The notes beneath the pieces were generated by a model. It did not search any database. It had not been told where the DNA came from and was given only the letters and a program-made list of their open reading frames with translations. DNA of 64,000 nucleotides from Dictyophora rubrovolvata (Eukaryota; Basidiomycota; Agaricomycetes; Phallales; Phallaceae): NCBI GenBank assembly GCA_029959195.1, contig CP114125.1, positions 1,674,001-1,738,000 of the forward strand, given 5' to 3'. Shown here one piece after another: positions 11,831 to 23,110 of the stretch; the first letter of the stretch is position 1, and every line of letters starts with the position of its first letter. A program made the position numbers and the translations under genes.

Positions 11831-12054
11831 GTACAAGTATTACGTTGAAGAGCGCAAGCTACGGAAATGACATATTCTCCGGTCTTTCAATCAACCGATT
11901 CGAAATATAAATACGTATGTATCAATAGCAGAAGTACCGCCTGAATAGTGAATAAACCCAGAATTAAAAAAAAAAACGAAACTATATCCCAAAAAATGTA
12001 GGAATCGCGTTTAGCACGAACCTCTAGGCTAAGGGTTGTACACGTAAGAAGAGC

Positions 12055-13349
12055 TCAAGAATCGTTGGCTGTAGATGATGAACTGGGAAGTTTGCTTTTT
12101 CTTGTGATATGCTTCAATATTCGGGCAGGATTTCCGCCGATGATGACATCGTCGGGATATGTGCCTTTAGTCTGCAATCAAGAGAATCAGCTGAGGATGG
12201 TGTTATGGGGACAAATCTATGCATCAATACGCACTACAACTGACCCAGCAGCGACGACAACGCCTGGTTTTACCGAATAAGTGAGGTGAAAGATGAATCA
12301 AACAGTTTGGAGAGACACGAACCATTTCCGATGGTACAAGGTCCAATTATGGTGCAATTTCCACCAACCCAAACCTAGACTGAATAAGTATGTGGTCCAT
12401 ACTTGGCAAATAAATGATTAAAACCTGGTTTCCGATCTGAACGAGCCAAAAAGTTAGATTCTGAAACTCATAGTTGAAAAAAAAAACCCACGCACGGTTA
12501 CATCAAAAGAGTAGGGACCCGATGTATATCGTTCGTCAGGGTCAATTGGGTGACCTGAACCGAAGATCTAAACTCGCCTTGAGTGTCTAGTGTAGAATGA
12601 AAATAATCATGTCTTACTTTAACACCTGGTCCAAAAAGTACCTGATGACCTATAGTGATTTTTCCGGCATCTTATGATGACACTATAATGAGCGGTTTTT
12701 TGAAGAAAATGAACGTCACACTAACCCAAAATCTAATCCCAGGAACTAAGCTGAAGGTATTCGGAAACGAGAAATTTACTTACAGTACAGTCCCAGTTTA
12801 TAAACTGTGGTACGTCAGTAAAACAGAAAGTCCTGCAGTCAATAGGTCGGGACTACGTACACAATTGCCTTTGAATTCAATATTATGACCGTAATCACAC
12901 AGAAATCTGGGGAAAATGTTGATGTCTTTCTTGACCTTTTCAGGAGGCACATTGAACAATTCTTTCAAAAAATAAGTTCGGAAAATCAGACTGCGGTTCA
13001 CTCTCAAAATATAAAAAAATATGATCTCACCTGACAATATCTCTACCTTCTCCGGAGGATTAGATTGTACATACTCAAGGTCCATGCCCGGGGTATAATC
13101 AAGACAAGGCAAGTTCTAGGATCAGCCTGAGAAAAGCAGAAACAGGGTGTTCGGAGAAATTTGGCATACGTTGAACCGCTCGCATAATTTAAGAGCCCTG
13201 AGTCGCCCTTGTAGCATCTTTTGTAAGGCTTCAGGGGACATATCCTGCATCACATGCACCTCGTCAACGTCGTCGAGGGCTTCCTGAAGCTGATGTGTCT
13301 GGGCATTGGCGTCAAGTTGCCGGTTGGCTTGGTCGGTGGCATAATCCAT
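12055..13349 (-). CDS. Sugar O-acetyltransferase, maltose acetyltransferase/NodL family
   Basis: Read on the minus strand from ATG 13349 to TGA 12055, in many short exons. Exon 1 ends with the Mac domain (SPEALQKMLQGRLRALKLCERFN). Then come TCLDYTPGMDLEYVQSNPPE, LFNVPPEKVKKDINIFPRF, LCDYGHNIEFKGN, ITIGHQVLFGPGVK, GHPIDPDERYTSGPYSFD, VWVGGNCTIIGPCTIGNG, VVVAAGSVV and YPDDVIIGGNPARILKH. These follow the order of bacterial and fungal maltose/galactoside acetyltransferases: an N-terminal helical Mac segment, then a left-handed beta helix of hexapeptide repeats. The family transfers acetyl from acetyl-CoA to a sugar hydroxyl; the His in GHPIDP is the expected catalytic base. The gene is divergently transcribed from the DUF218 gene, with 393 bases between starts. 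The natural sugar acceptor cannot be told from sequence. Confidence 0.82.
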
Positions 13350-13742
13350 TTTGTGGCGTTAATGATGAGGTTTAAAAGTTGTAGTCGACGAGCACAGATC
13401 ACGTCTTTATAAAGTGTATATCGTAGTATGCTGGTCCGAAACGACGCGGGAATGGGAATCAATTAAAGACTCACAATGACTAACTCCAATCTCCTCGGAT
13501 TATCCTCGGCCAATATAAAAGCGATCGTCGCCCAAGACGGCTTCTCGGCCTTTTACGGGGATCCTTCCAAGGCCCTTCACGCCCAATCTGCGTTGCCCCA
13601 ACCCGTGCAGTTCGGGTCGAAATATATAAGCATATTTTAGCATTTTGATGCATCACAAAAGAGGCGAGCAAATAATATCGCAGGCCGCCGCCCATTGCAT
13701 CAGCGACCATGTTCAAAGATTACATAACGATCATGACAAATA
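13350..13742. promoter_or_regulatory. Divergent promoter region of acetyltransferase and DUF218 genes
   Basis: There are 393 bases between two outward-facing starts. AATATAAAAG lies at 13513-13522, followed at 13540 by a 15-base string identical to the 5' end of U2 snRNA. Another ATATATAAG lies near 13622. Which gene uses which element is not clear. Confidence 0.4.
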
Positions 13743-14927
13743 ATGCTCCCATCTCCTGCGCACACCCGCAAACGATTACAGGGTGGTTATCCAGCTAGTC
13801 TTCGACAAAGGTCAAGGATTACCAACCTTGGCGTCATTCTTTTGGTCTCATTGCTTTCTTTCTCTCTTTTCCTCAATCTTCGACAGTGGCTAACATACTC
13901 AACCTCGCGCGGCAGCCAGTTCCCTGTCACCTCCGAATACATTGACTCTTCTCTAGTAGAAAAGAATTCGGACTCACATTTAATATCTCAAAATGAACCG
14001 ATCAATGCAAAACGTCTAATCATAGTTGCGGGCCACGCTATATGGAAAGGATGCCTGCCCGAACGGAGGTTAGATCATGAAGACTGGGTTTTGGAGCCGT
14101 ACCAAAGGGGGACGGCTAGCGTTGGCACCTTTGTCACTCATATAACCACGGGGTAATTGCTCCAGTTGGAACGTCGGAGGTTGTACTGATTGATATGTCA
14201 AAAGTGCAGAGCTTGCTTTAGCTGACGAAGAGAGCTTATTGATTTACTCAGGGTACATCGTCTAATTTTATCTAAAGCGTTCGGGCCATTGTTGATTTAA
14301 AGTAAGAGGTCAGACTCGAGAGTCCTCGGTGTCATCGGAAGGCGCGTCCTATCTCCGTCTGGCTATTGAACTGAACCTTTTCCACAACGGTTTCACGCCC
14401 TTTCAACATGCCACAAGTGAAGATTACGCGATGGACTCTTATCAGAACTTGCTCTTCTCCATAGCAAGGTTTCATGAGCTCACAGGATCCTTTCCTGAAA
14501 ACATCACTGTAGTAGGGTATGAGATGAAAAGACGACGATTTGAAGAACTTCATATCCCCGCTTTAAGATGGCCGAAGAACCGATTTGCCTACATTGGAAT
14601 AGACGAACAAGGAGACACGACCCTACAATACAAAGGCGAGGTACGCGATTTAGTCAATTTTTTTTTATGGCTGCTGCTGCTGAGATAATGTCGTTGTCAA
14701 AGAATGAAAATGCCTTCTTGCCATTTTCTAAAGACCTATATGGCTGCCATGGCATTCTTCTGAGAAAAAGGCGTCATCGGAATCCGTCCCATCGGTTTCA
14801 TCCTTATCACATATCAGCACCAGAACTGGCCGGACTTTTCAACTGGTGTCCTGGTTATTACGCTGGGGGATACACCGCCATCTATCCAGGCGATCTCCCG
14901 TGGGACCGTCCCCCTCAAGCGCAATGA
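13743..14927 (+). CDS. DUF218 (YdcF-like) membrane-anchored protein (338 aa)
   Basis: Four exons: 13743-14152, 14205-14252, 14307-14640, 14703-14927. Phases fit (joins HITTG/AELALADEES and SG/GQTRE). One N-terminal helix at about residues 28-47 (LGVILLVSLLSFSLFLNL) after a basic stretch suggests a type II anchor in the secretory pathway. The following domain has the DUF218 landmarks: LIIVAGHAIWKG, a conserved WVLEPYQRG, LLIYSGGQTR, SEGASYLRLA, TSEDYAMDSYQNLLFS, FPENITVVGYEMKRRRF, and AYIGID. In bacteria this fold (YdcF/SanA/ElyC) is linked to envelope metabolism. Fungal homologs are widespread but not characterised, so no reaction is assigned. Full length, no breaks seen. Shares its upstream region with the acetyltransferase. 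Confidence 0.82.
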
Positions 14928-16342
14928 CTCCCCCAAAAGTTTTCTTGATGCCAATGTTATGTATAACCACAACGCAGAACTGGTAATTTTCATTGTATCT
15001 TCATCCAAATAGATCGTATTTAGAATCTATTCATTTTCATCATTCAATCCTTGGTTCCATAGAGAAGACCGACACTGTATTTAGCTTCTAATCGACTTTT
15101 TTATCAGTGGGCAGGACTTTGTGAGTGACACCTGGCCCGACAACGGAAACAAATAATTTCGGGCGCTCCCCTTCCACGTGCTACTCAGCCGATTATACTT
15201 CTTTTGTTTTTCGCTGCTCCCTGGCATCGAAAAGGCGAAGTAAGTGGGTTTATGAAGAGCTGCAAAATTTCTGATCTTTTTTTACCAGTCGCGTCGGATT
15301 TTACTCCCTTTGTAATCCAATCCAGTTGAATTTGTGAAATATCAAGCGGCTGAGTCCGAAAATCGAAAGCCTAGATTACATTTTCGGAAATATTCGCGAC
15401 CTCTGGTATTTAAACTTTGAAAATTAGTTTAGTGGAAGATTCGCTCTTTTTTGTTTTCTCTCCCGATATATTTCAATGAAAGTCAAACTCCATCTCTTCC
15501 GGTTTTTGTTTTTCCAAAAAAGTTGTGATAATCTGTCCAACTGTCGGGTTTCGTGAATCGTGGCCTTTATCGCGCAGCGCCACGACGCAAAAAATCGTAT
15601 CTTTGTCGTATGCCATCGACGTCCTCACCGAGTGTATGTCGTCTATCTGGTCAAATTTGGTGTGTGCCTTTTGAAATGCATCTTCGTTCTTCTCTCTCAA
15701 AGCAGCTTTAATACGATCATCCTTACAAAGCAAGCCATTGACTCCATGTCATTAATTCGTCTTTTCAACTCTGCAAACTTTATAAACGTGCCAAAGCTGT
15801 TTTAAGAACCCTTGCTCTTGTACCAAACCTACAAACTGTTTTTGTCCCAAGAGCATAATAGTCATGCTACTTTGCCGAAAACGAAGTTGTTCTCAGCGCT
15901 GTCAAAAATCCTTCATTGAGAACTTACAGTCGAATCTACTGGACCTCACGATGTTCGGCTAGTTTCGAAGCGGCTATGAAAGCCAACCGTCGGCTTCGCG
16001 ACGTCGTCCATCTTCCGCTGCCTGCCAGGCCATGGACGTAATATATCCTGTCTATGCTGCCGTTGGTGAAAGGAGCCTGTATGTGTTGTTTATGGGCATT
16101 TGTACACTTTACTTATCTCACTCTCTCTTTAGCTCAGAGATTCGAGAGATTTGCACTTTTTTCACTTACAACAGTCGCTCTCGCGTTTATCTCTTTTACA
16201 GAGAAGCTTGACCGGAGGAGTGGTAGGATGTATCAACACACGAACAAAGCTGAAAATATTATTTCGAAATCTCACTTAGTTCTATTAGTTCTAGCACAAT
16301 GCTCAGTAATTTAAAAAATACATCTCACACAAAAGGACATAT
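14928..16342. other. Intergenic, one uncertain open frame
   Basis: On the minus strand, 15473-15733 is open and reads like real protein (DRIKAALREKNEDAFQKAH, then RTSMAYDKDTIFCVVALRDK, then VGQIITTFLEKQKPEEM), but it has no ATG in frame nearby and no family I recognise. It may be a gene remnant. Otherwise nothing was seen. Confidence 0.35.
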
Positions 16343-16603
16343 TACATTATTGATCGTCATGGTACTAAACACGGCACTAGAGGTGGGTTTATTGTTCTGC
16401 GGAGCGTAATGAAAGTGGTACACCTTACGATAGAATACTGCTACAAGGGTAAGTTAACAGACAAAATTATGAGGTTCGTCCCATATATAATTGGACACAC
16501 ATATTGTCCTAGTTGTCCACTGTAGTGTCCGCCGGCCGTATGGACACATCTCCGACCGAGGACCGAAAGCTCACCGAAACAGGTCAATTCAGCCTCGTTC
16601 TTG

Positions 16604-16611
16604 TATATATA
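16604..16611 (+). promoter_or_regulatory. TATA box of zinc-finger gene, copy 3
   Basis: TATATATA at the same distance (about 106-113 bases) from the ATG as in copy 2. Confidence 0.5.
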
Positions 16612-16716
16612 GCCCCGTCAGGACCGTGTTCTACTGCGAGTCCTTCTCATATCCCTTGTACACATACCCAAGTCGCGTAATCCAACGTTTGTTACCTTAC
16701 AGTTTCAATTTCCATC

Positions 16717-17580
16717 ATGCGCCACATCACAAACAGCTTTGGAAACCACGGCACCGACGAATCCCATCCATACCTCGACCCAGCTTTACATCCTGCGGGG
16801 ACCCAGCCTCCTAATCCAATGGGCGAAGTCCCCCAACCGATCTATGATCCTGCCTCAAGGATCGTATGGGTGCCGTTCAGAGTGGAGGATGATGTGAATC
16901 CTCCAGAAATTGCCTTTGAAGATGTGCCGCAAGGCCCTATGTTCCGTAAGACATGTCTTTCACTTCTTTCGTGCAAGCGGCTGATATGTCACTCAATAGA
17001 TGATCAGAATCAGCCATTGGATCATGGATATACAGCTGGGCCCGCGAATTCCAGGGGTGTTAATGTCGACCCCAGTTTGCAACCGCAAAGAACCAGTCAA
17101 ATTAACACCATAAACGCGACCGCGTCGCGTACCAACACAACCCCATCCTCCTCCCCTCTAAAAAGGAAATCCGCCCCCTCCACCGACAACGAAACACCCT
17201 CGAAGAGACAGCACTACAACGAGGAAGACTTCCAACACGTTCCCGGTCTTTACAAACAGACCTCCACCAAAGTCTGGAAATGTCTCTTCAAAGACCCACG
17301 TTCCAGAGTCTCTCGAGCTGCCGGTTGCGGTACGATCCTTAGCGGAACACGCAATCTTCAGCGGCATATCGGAGTCCATGCTAAACTTGAACAATGTTTG
17401 ATAGACGAGGGCGATTTATCACCTGAGGAGGCGGTGGCTCTTCCGAGGCAGGTCCTGATGGAATACGAGTGCGAGGATCCTGATTGCGGGTATTTGAAGG
17501 AGAATGGGGAACCATATCGATATGTTGCATATCGGGTGGATGCTCAAAAGGCTAGGCATATCCAAAGATATCACCCGTAG
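16717..17580 (+). CDS. Two-zinc-finger protein, second intact copy (269 aa spliced, 287 aa unspliced)
   Basis: Exons 16717-16945 and 17000-17580, intron 16946-16999. The spliced product is 269 aa, the same length as the copy at 8182, and the two differ at only a few tens of residues. Both fingers are intact (KCLFKDP...GCGTILSG...NLQRHIGVH; YECEDPDCGY...ARHIQRYHP), as is the basic linker (PLKRKSAPS, TPSKRQHYNEEDF). Changes cluster in the linker and around RSRVSRAAGC, while finger ligands are kept, which suggests the protein is or recently was under selection. The 54-base intron is a multiple of three without a stop, so retention would add 18 residues (RKTCLSLLSCKRLICHSI). It lies inside the span between the inverted transmembrane-gene arms. 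Confidence 0.72.
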   Translation: MRHITNSFGNHGTDESHPYLDPALHPAGTQPPNPMGEVPQPIYDPASRIVWVPFRVEDDVNPPEIAFEDVPQGPMFRKTCLSLLSCKRLICHSIDDQNQPLDHGYTAGPANSRGVNVDPSLQPQRTSQINTINATASRTNTTPSSSPLKRKSAPSTDNETPSKRQHYNEEDFQHVPGLYKQTSTKVWKCLFKDPRSRVSRAAGCGTILSGTRNLQRHIGVHAKLEQCLIDEGDLSPEEAVALPRQVLMEYECEDPDCGYLKENGEPYRYVAYRVDAQKARHIQRYHP

Positions 17581-18070
17581 CAGCTGGGCGAAGAACAATG
17601 GGAACTTGAGGTCTAGAGAAGTAAAAGCGGTTATTTATTAAGGTCATGTTAGACTATTGGCGCAAAAAGTATACCTTAGACTTGTGAATGAATGTAATCC
17701 CATTCGAACAAATTGTCCATTTATATAACCATGTAGATGTGTTGTAGATGTGAACTTATCGATTGTAGTGAAAGGGAACTTGAAGCGCTGAAGCACCCAT
17801 GTATGTCCATGCCACGTCGGAGCTGGAAGTGAGCGCCCGTAGTGGCTTTTTCGCTACTGTGGTATATCCGGGCCCTATGGACACATCAGAGGGCAAACTG
17901 CCCGCGGCCTGTTTCTTAGATATATCGTCTGTGAGAACAGGGTTATACTGCGAATTCTTCTCATCCTCCTTCTGCACACACCCGAGTCACGTGTTCCAAC
18001 CCTAGTTGCAATTTCTAGGATAATTCTTTCTACCATGCGCTACATGAACGACACCTTTGCAAAGCACTAC

Positions 18071-18477
18071 GAGACTAAATTTTAGTTACCTCGATCTAAT
18101 ATTGAGTACCGTCACTGCAGCAACCAACCCGGTGACCGAACGGCGAAATGGTGCAGTCTACTAGTGGTTCAATAACTTCAATTTATATTTCTCTTGATAA
18201 CAGTAATATTTCTAGCGTTCTCGGACAAATGTGGGATTCAAGACTATGGCAAATCTAAAGAATGTGCTTTGGAAGAAAGGACAGATTCGGTGGTTGAAGT
18301 GGCCTAAGGGTATGTTCGGGGGTTGCAGTCTGTCAGCTCATATTCGTCTTACATATTTGCCTTTTTTATCGCGCATAGTTTTAAAAACATTTTATTTCAT
18401 TATCCCACCCAGCAACACGTCTCTAAATCCCCCCATTACTCTCCTCGAACACACTATTGGTTTTTGTAATTTCCCGC
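18071..18477. other. Intergenic, nothing recognised
   Basis: About 400 bases without a supportable gene or repeat. Confidence 0.4.
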
Positions 18478-19266
18478 TTAAAACCCCTGATTTGTAGAAC
18501 TCCCTAACATACAGTTGCCTCCGATAACCGACAAAGAAAGATTAAATAGATTTAGATCGAGATATTTGAAAAGGAACAGGACGATTGTAAGAAGAAAAAT
18601 CCCAGCGCCGAGAGCGATGCCAATTATCATGTCCCGATTGTTGTGCGACGACCCTGTTGAAGTAATCTCAGGGGGAATGGCAGTCGGAACATTCACCATG
18701 GTAGTATTGGATAGGTCAGATGCTTCGATACGAGTTGACGCGTCCGTCAGGCCCAGGTGGAGCATTTTGGTGGGGGATAAAGGAGCATACAAAATATAAT
18801 CAAAAAGGATTTCAGGGGAGCTAATGTTGATTGTAAGCGTATGCTCGCCATCTGTCAAGTTCCCGCCAGTGCAAATGGGCCAGTTGTTTTGTGGAAATTG
18901 TGATATATTCGTGGTCAATAACTCGCCGTCTACTTTGCAGTTCATATTGCTGGGTCCAGGTGGTATGTTAGTAGATCCGAATCCGAGGAACGAGGTCATA
19001 ACCGTTATCTCAAGCCCTAATACCAAAAAAAAAAGTGCGATGACACGTAAGAACAGATTTTAAATGTGTTTACCCTAAAAGGTGAAAGAGATAGAGTTGC
19101 TCGCGCCACCATGGAATCCTTGCAAAAAGGAAGATACAGGCGCCCCCATATTTCCAACTTGAAAGATGGGGTTTGTTCTTGGTATACTCGTCCATGAATT
19201 ATTAGACACATATTTTACGAGAGAATTGTCGTTCGCTACTTGGATAAAGCGAGTTGGACCACCCAT
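18478..19266 (-). pseudogene. Third, shortened paralog of the transmembrane protein; probably damaged
   Basis: Exon 1 runs from ATG 19266 (MGGPTRFIQVANDNS, then FQVGNMGAPVSSFLQG) to about 19075, and exon 2 from 19016 to TGA 18478. It keeps only one ectodomain module (NNWPICTGGNLTDGEHTLTI), a short stalk with STGSSHNN, one helix (MIIGIALGAGIFLLTIVLFLF) and a short tail ending SSTNQGF; the second module and the long tail are absent. At the end of exon 1 the codon that is Glu in both larger copies (SFTFEG) is TAG here (SFTF stop, then the GTAAAC donor). Unless another donor is used, this stops translation after 63 residues. It could be a young pseudogene or could use a different splice form. Confidence 0.6.
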
Positions 19267-20599
19267 ACTTCCGCGTCACCGATGAACTCAGAGGCTTACG
19301 GGGTGTGAGATAGAGAGGCTCGGAGGAGAAATACATACATGGTAGCATCACATCGTTATTTGGAACAAATTTGAGCTGAGATATAACGGGCGGATCGCTG
19401 TATCTGAATCATCAGGGAATCGAGACGATACAGCTGCCGAATTTAATATCAACAATTCGTCGATCCTTCTAGTTCGAATTTTGATCAATGAATAAATTTT
19501 GAAATGTGTCATGTGAAAAGTTATTGGCTGATAAGTTGTGGACTAGATATGAATAAGCTCAAAGCCTGTTAACATTAGTTATATTGTTGCGGACGGGAAC
19601 AGCCTAGAAGGAGAACGCGTCAACAAATCGAGTATTGGTTGAATTCAGAACCATGCGCAAACGATATAATTATACGTCAAACAACGCCATTCAACCAGCG
19701 CTCGAATAATCAAGAACGGAGTCTAAGATTGGCACTGCTTGGGTGGAGCACATGGTACCAGCCCGCGCAGGAACAATCTGCCGCCACGAAGCTCAGCCTC
19801 CGTATATGCGCATCCCCCTTGTTCCTGGAAATACAACCACCAACATAACTCAACGTTCCGACCCGAGGTAACAATTTGGGCCACTTTAATCTTCACGGTA
19901 CCCGTGTCTCTTCCCTTTTCTCCTGTTTGTTTCCAAACTTCCCTTTATCTATTATAGATTAAATCTTTCTCCCTCATAGTTTCCGTTACCCTACGAATTT
20001 TTTTTGCCGCATTTTGTCTCTACCCCGTTTTTTCCTTATGTAATTTGGCTTTCTTCACCTTTTTGCATTAGGATATTGAAAAGCTCCATTTATTCATCGA
20101 GGTTTCATCCAAACATATAATATAACCGAGCCGTTTACAGGGCCAATATCATCGTTTTACTCCTCAGCATGGTCTTCTTCAGAAGTCTCGACGCTAGTAT
20201 ACTCGTGCTTTCGAGACTCAATTCGCCCGCGCTCTAATTAAAGACGTCGTTGACTGTGCCAGTGGCAGTTTCCCCTTGGTAATACACATATCTATCTTAC
20301 CTAATTCTGTTCAAACCTTTTCCATATCCTCTTTCACTGAAAGGCTGTCCTATGACGGTCCAGACGCGTTATGAGATTGGATCTACTGGTAGAACGTCAG
20401 AATTCTCCATCCAGTGGTGGTCGTGCTAACTCTCAAGCATTTTCTTGTATGTACATACATACACGACTTTGATTCTCTTAAGCTGTCTCAAGATATTCGC
20501 AACGGGGCCTCTCTATAACCAAGTCTAGGTATAGTATGAGAATCGAAATACAAGTTATATATATGTGGCTTCCGGCTTGCGCTTTTCAATGAAACCATT
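19267..20599. other. Intergenic, nothing recognised
   Basis: AT-rich and pyrimidine-rich stretches, some short ACATAC repeats near 20450. No exon with family similarity on either strand. Confidence 0.4.
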
Positions 20600-23110
20600 T
20601 TATTCCAATTGAAAAATTGTAGCCTCAATCATGAGTGTACCCAGGAGGTAGTCTACGTTTCGACCTCAAAGACCACTCCGCAGAACTCGTCTCATCATAA
20701 ATTAAAGTCTGCCCACCCAGACGAACACCGCTATCCATATGCATTTCTTTAGAATTCTAAAAGTTGAATGAACATGGTCAATACTCTTCTTCTCAGATCA
20801 ACATTGATATTTCAAAGTTCTACTCACCAGTGATGTGAGACTCGGTCTCAACGTCGGCCGTCGTGTTATCAGCATCTGTAAAGTGGCGGCTCGGGCAATA
20901 GCTGCGTCACTACTAGACCCCGGATCCGCTCCTTCCTTTTCTTCCTGCATCCGAACCAAAAGACTGGAAGGTAATTGTAACTGTTGACTGTCTTCACTGA
21001 CAATCTCTGAATTATCGGCATCATTCGCGGATCCATGGTGGACCTCCGAGTCCTGTGAATTGTCCAAGCGGCGAGCTGCCATTTTTCCAATGTCCATAAC
21101 TGAGAGACTCGGAATTTCAAAAGGAGTCAGGGTAGGGGTAGGGGTAGGGGTATGAATACTATACAGTGAGGCATTTAATAACGTTTCGGTAGAGTCGGCT
21201 GGAGTTGGCTGAGCATTGAAAATTGCGTTGCGGTCTGGGGTTAGCAAACTATCAGTCCCGATCTCTCCCATGTCATCCATTTCAAAGGCGTCCGGCGTAA
21301 TAGTAATTATCGATACGGCTGGCATGGTTCTATATTGATTGAGTGAAATTTCAGGCAGTTCTTCCTTCCCTTCGTCTTTATTTTTACGCCGAGTTTCCAA
21401 GCACTGCAAAACTCGCCTTTTAATGTGTCGTCTGAGCATAATGCCAATCGTTATTAGAAAGATCGAAACACCGACGACGATACCGATTATTATACTCTGA
21501 TGGTTATGCGAGGACCCCGTCGAGGTGGATTGAGAGGGAAAAGCGGTAGTGGGGGAAGGAATGGCCGTTGTGAAATCAGTAGTTGTGGTGCTGCTGAAGT
21601 TCCGTACGACCACGAAAGAGAGACTGAGGGGTGCTTGTGCATCACTCAAGTATGTTGCTGTGAGCTGATGAGAGCCTTGTGGAAGAACTTCAGTTTGGAA
21701 CAAAAGCTGATTGAGTAGAGGAGAAGCAGGATTGGAACCACTGAGAGTGAATTGTGTGGGAGTTCCTCCATCAATAGAATACTCGCCCAACGAAGAGGTA
21801 GATGGTATGGACGTTGAGTAAGCTCCGTACCAAGTCAATTGGTGACCTAATTAGGGTTCAGGGGTAACATGAAATGAGGAGAAATGTAATTTAAACCTAC
21901 CGAAGAATGGGACTGTTATAGACGCACTCTTAGAATTTGAGAGTCGGGTAGAGTCCGTATCACTTTCTATAACAAAACTCCCCGAATAGGTTATAGCTGG
22001 GTCAGATGATTCAACGAGAATTGATACATCTGAATCCGTCGAGTTGAATTTGTTGGCAGGAGATGGAGCATACAGAAAATAGTCAAAAAATATTTGAGGC
22101 GAGCCAACTGATTGTGGCGTTGAAAAATTCATTGTGAGTATATGTATGCCATCTGGTAAAACTCCGCTGCTGCAGAATTGCCAATTATTTTGCGAGGATG
22201 GTGGTATGGTCGCGCCGAACAATTCATTATCCACGCTACAACTCCCTACTTTAGATCCGATTGGCGTATTTGAAGGATTTATGTATGATATCACGGCCGC
22301 TATGGCGATTCCTAGCAAAAAAAGCCCGGTAGCATGTGAAAAATGAGTTCTACCCCGACGGACTGAGGAAAGAAAAAAAAAGGTTCGTTTTTACCCTCAA
22401 AAGTGAAAGAAACACTGCCATTAAAAGTCGCTTCCAAGAGGGAAGATACGGGAGCTCCCATATTTCCGATTTGAAAAATAGAGCTCGTTTTTGAAGTGCC
22501 ACTCCATGCGCTACTGGGCTCGTACTCTATGCGAGTATTGTTGTTTTCTTCTCGAATAAATTGAGTTAGACCGTCCATGCTGTCGCGTTCTTGAATGCCT
22601 CAGGTTATGAATGTTGTATACTGAAAAAAGCGAGAAAAGTGAGGTACGCTCACTAAAGAATGGTACCTCTAATAAAGTGACTTTGTTGTTGGCTTGATTA
22701 TGTGCATACTAGCAGTTGAGTTGAACAAGGCGAATTGTTGATGTCTGTTGCGAAGTCAATTATATTATCGAACATTGTCGACCATCTTTATTATTCTGTC
22801 TTAATTTCTGAGATTTATTGTAGGCTCATTAGAAAGAAGAAAATCGTTCAAAAATTCTTATGAATATCGAGTACTAGCCTAGTAGTAGATATTCGTTCCC
22901 CTTTGATAGAGCTTTCGATACAGTTTCGATCTAAAAAATTAGTATCATCAAAAAAAACACGAATGAGGACCAAAATGTTATAGAAATGACTTCTAACATA
23001 CCCGTATTGCCATAGTTTTAGAGCTCAAACAACGAGCCGCGAGCGCGCTGCCGCGTCGACTCGATCATCATCACACATCTGACCAATGGTTCCGTCTCGC
23101 AACCTGTCAA
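20600..23110 (-). repeat. Right arm of the 2.5-kb inverted duplication
   Basis: Reverse-complement partner of 9340-11830. The homology includes the promoter side (GCTCGCGGCTCGTT and TGATGATGATCGAG near 23040-23075), all four exons, and the end of the gene. Confidence 0.7.
20625..22578 (-). CDS. Single-pass transmembrane protein with galactose-binding-like ectodomain, second full copy (581 aa)
   Basis: Exons on the minus strand: 22578-22395, 22311-21901, 21846-20828, 20756-20625. All are in phase; exons 2 and 4 (411 and 132 bases) have the same length as in the copy at 9836. It starts MDGLTQFIREENNNTRIEY and has the same two-module ectodomain, Ser/Thr/Pro stalk, helix (SIIIGIVVGVSIFLITIGIM), basic stop-transfer RRHIKRR and long tail ending SKRRLPPGYTHD. 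The ectodomain and membrane region are more alike between copies than the tail, where short insertions and deletions have built up (for example the TPTPTPTLTP run against HTPSHTPSLTP). No stop interrupts it, so both large copies look functional. Function and ligand unknown. Confidence 0.72.

Larger units (their letters stand above)
16343..18070 (+). repeat. Dispersed zinc-finger unit, copy 3, with a partial tandem unit at its 3' end
   Basis: Same promoter, gene and 3' flank as the copy at 7785. After GGTATATCCGGGCC (near 17862) the sequence repeats promoter text (CTATGGACACATCAGAGGGCA), a TATATCG box, the leader (CTTCTCATCCTCCTTCT.CACACACCC) and a start ATGCGCTACATGAACGAC at about 18034. That frame stops after about 16 codons. 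So one unit runs directly into a truncated second unit, as in a collapsed tandem array. Confidence 0.62.

Noticed and set aside
13540-13554. Functional U2 snRNA gene
   Set aside because: Only 15 bases match the U2 5' end. The branch-recognition region and Sm site that must follow are absent, so it was not annotated as an RNA gene.
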